Shown here: one piece after another, positions 51,610 through 51,858 of the stretch
How positions within the stretch are numbered: the stretch's first letter is position 1
Layout: each line of letters starts with the position of its first letter
Origin: JARRQB01 sp965368585
GTDB lineage: Bacteria > Pseudomonadota > Gammaproteobacteria > Chromatiales > Chromatiaceae
Direction of reading: 5' to 3'
Length of the DNA: 51,858 nucleotides
Assembly: GCA_965368585.1 (NCBI GenBank)
Contig: CBDUNM010000018.1
Location: 1 to 51,858 of the forward strand
The notes under the pieces: model-generated
What the model saw: the letters and a program-made list of their open reading frames with translations, nothing else
Database searches by the model: none
Told to the model about the DNA's origin: nothing
Translations under genes and position numbers: made by a program

Positions 51610-51858
51610 ATGAAAAGAACGTTAAAGACGTTGATGATTAGCGCCGTTGTGGGTTCCGCGCTCACGGCCGGCACGGCCGGTGCCTGGTGGGGCAACGGCT
51701 GGGGCGGCCCTTGGGGCGGTGGCCCCTGGTACGGCTACCCGGGCTACGGCTGGGGCGGTTACCCGGGCTATGGCTGGGGCGGTTACCCGGGCTATGGCTG
51801 GGGTGGTTACCCGGGCTATGGCTGGGGTGGTTACCCGGGCTATGGCTGGGGCGGTTAC
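51610..51858 (+). CDS. sulfur globule protein-like secreted repeat protein (partial)
   Basis: The gene runs off the right edge after 83 codons. It starts with a signal peptide (TLKTLMISAVVGSALTAGTA, predicted cleavage before AWWGNG). The mature part is Gly/Tyr/Trp-rich (WWGNGWGGPWGGGPWYGYPG), then exact repeats of the octapeptide YPGYGWGG. Sulfur globule proteins (SgpA/B/C in Allochromatium) are similarly Gly-, Tyr- and Trp-rich with repeats and coat periplasmic sulfur deposits. GGAGG lies at good spacing before the ATG. A general Gly/Tyr-rich surface protein is an alternative. The DsrC-like protein in the window supports a sulfur role. Confidence 0.65.
   Translation, partial: MKRTLKTLMISAVVGSALTAGTAGAWWGNGWGGPWGGGPWYGYPGYGWGGYPGYGWGGYPGYGWGGYPGYGWGGYPGYGWGGY
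51736..51858 (+). repeat. 24-bp tandem repeat (YPGYGWGG)
   Basis: Five full 24-bp units (51736, 51760, 51784, 51808 and 51832) plus the first codon of a sixth encode YPGYGWGG. They are almost identical; differences are silent (TAC/TAT, GGC/GGT). The near-identity of the units suggests recent expansion by slippage. The repeat continues past the window edge. Confidence 0.9.

Noticed and set aside
51736..51858. Tandem 24-bp repeats considered as a non-coding satellite
   Set aside because: The unit is a multiple of three, keeps one reading frame after a signal peptide, and varies only silently.

Overview
The window looks like chromosomal DNA of a GC-rich sulfur-oxidising gammaproteobacterium. 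The phylum-level call rests on gene content and order: rsxABCDGE followed by nth, ptsP beside rppH, apbC divergent from metG, rhlE, cbpA, ygiQ and glsB. The sulfur lifestyle is suggested by a secreted Gly/Tyr/Trp-rich repeat protein at the right edge that resembles the sulfur globule proteins of purple sulfur bacteria and sulfur-storing symbionts, and by a DsrC/TusE-family protein at 4.1-4.4 kb. No genus is claimed. I found no rRNA, tRNA, CRISPR array or intact transposon.

Layout from left to right. 0-1.5 kb: end of a polysaccharide locus (FkbH-like partial gene, polysaccharide deacetylase). 1.7-1.8 kb: a small inverted-repeat element. 1.9-4.4 kb: a membrane-anchored CheY-like protein, a lipoprotein and the DsrC-like protein. 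4.5-9.6 kb: a compact minus-strand operon that could span the envelope (ABC ATPase, FtsX-type permease, exported NifX-like domain protein, LolA-like protein, outer-membrane barrel, peptidoglycan-binding-like protein). 9.7-10.4 kb: a small secreted RTX protein. 11-14.7 kb: a helical unknown, an RRM RNA-binding protein with RhlE helicase, and a small lipoprotein. 14.9-18.3 kb: apbC and metG. 18.5-19.4 kb: a decayed chemoreceptor.

19.6-25.8 kb: the complete Rsx/Rnf electron-transport operon, then nth and a DUF1841 gene. 26.1-28.8 kb: the most interesting cassette, a bufferin/HvfA-type RiPP operon. It holds a secreted precursor with six cysteines, each in an EGKCG motif, an MNIO (DUF692) maturase, a DUF2063 partner and a DoxX-like membrane protein. 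29-33.2 kb: a degenerate SNase-fold protein, YgiQ radical SAM protein, CBS-pair protein and CbpA-like co-chaperone. 33.3-40.3 kb: an M48 protease, an RND efflux pair and a CPA-type antiporter. 40.3-44 kb: ptsP, rppH and a HAD phosphatase. 44.1-45.9 kb: a FecCD/BtuCD-type uptake ABC pair. 46-50.5 kb: small membrane and coiled-coil proteins, a GlsB-type protein and two adjacent GTPases with a DUF697-like C-terminus, encoded with a small partner. 50.7-51.9 kb: a stand-alone IS630-type DNA-binding domain and the start of the sulfur-globule-like gene.

The genes mostly fall into envelope biology (export, efflux, metal handling, stress GTPases) and redox or Fe-S metabolism (Rsx, ApbC, Nth, DsrC). 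That fits a bacterium coping with sulfide and metals. All functions are inferred from sequence reading alone; no database search was run.
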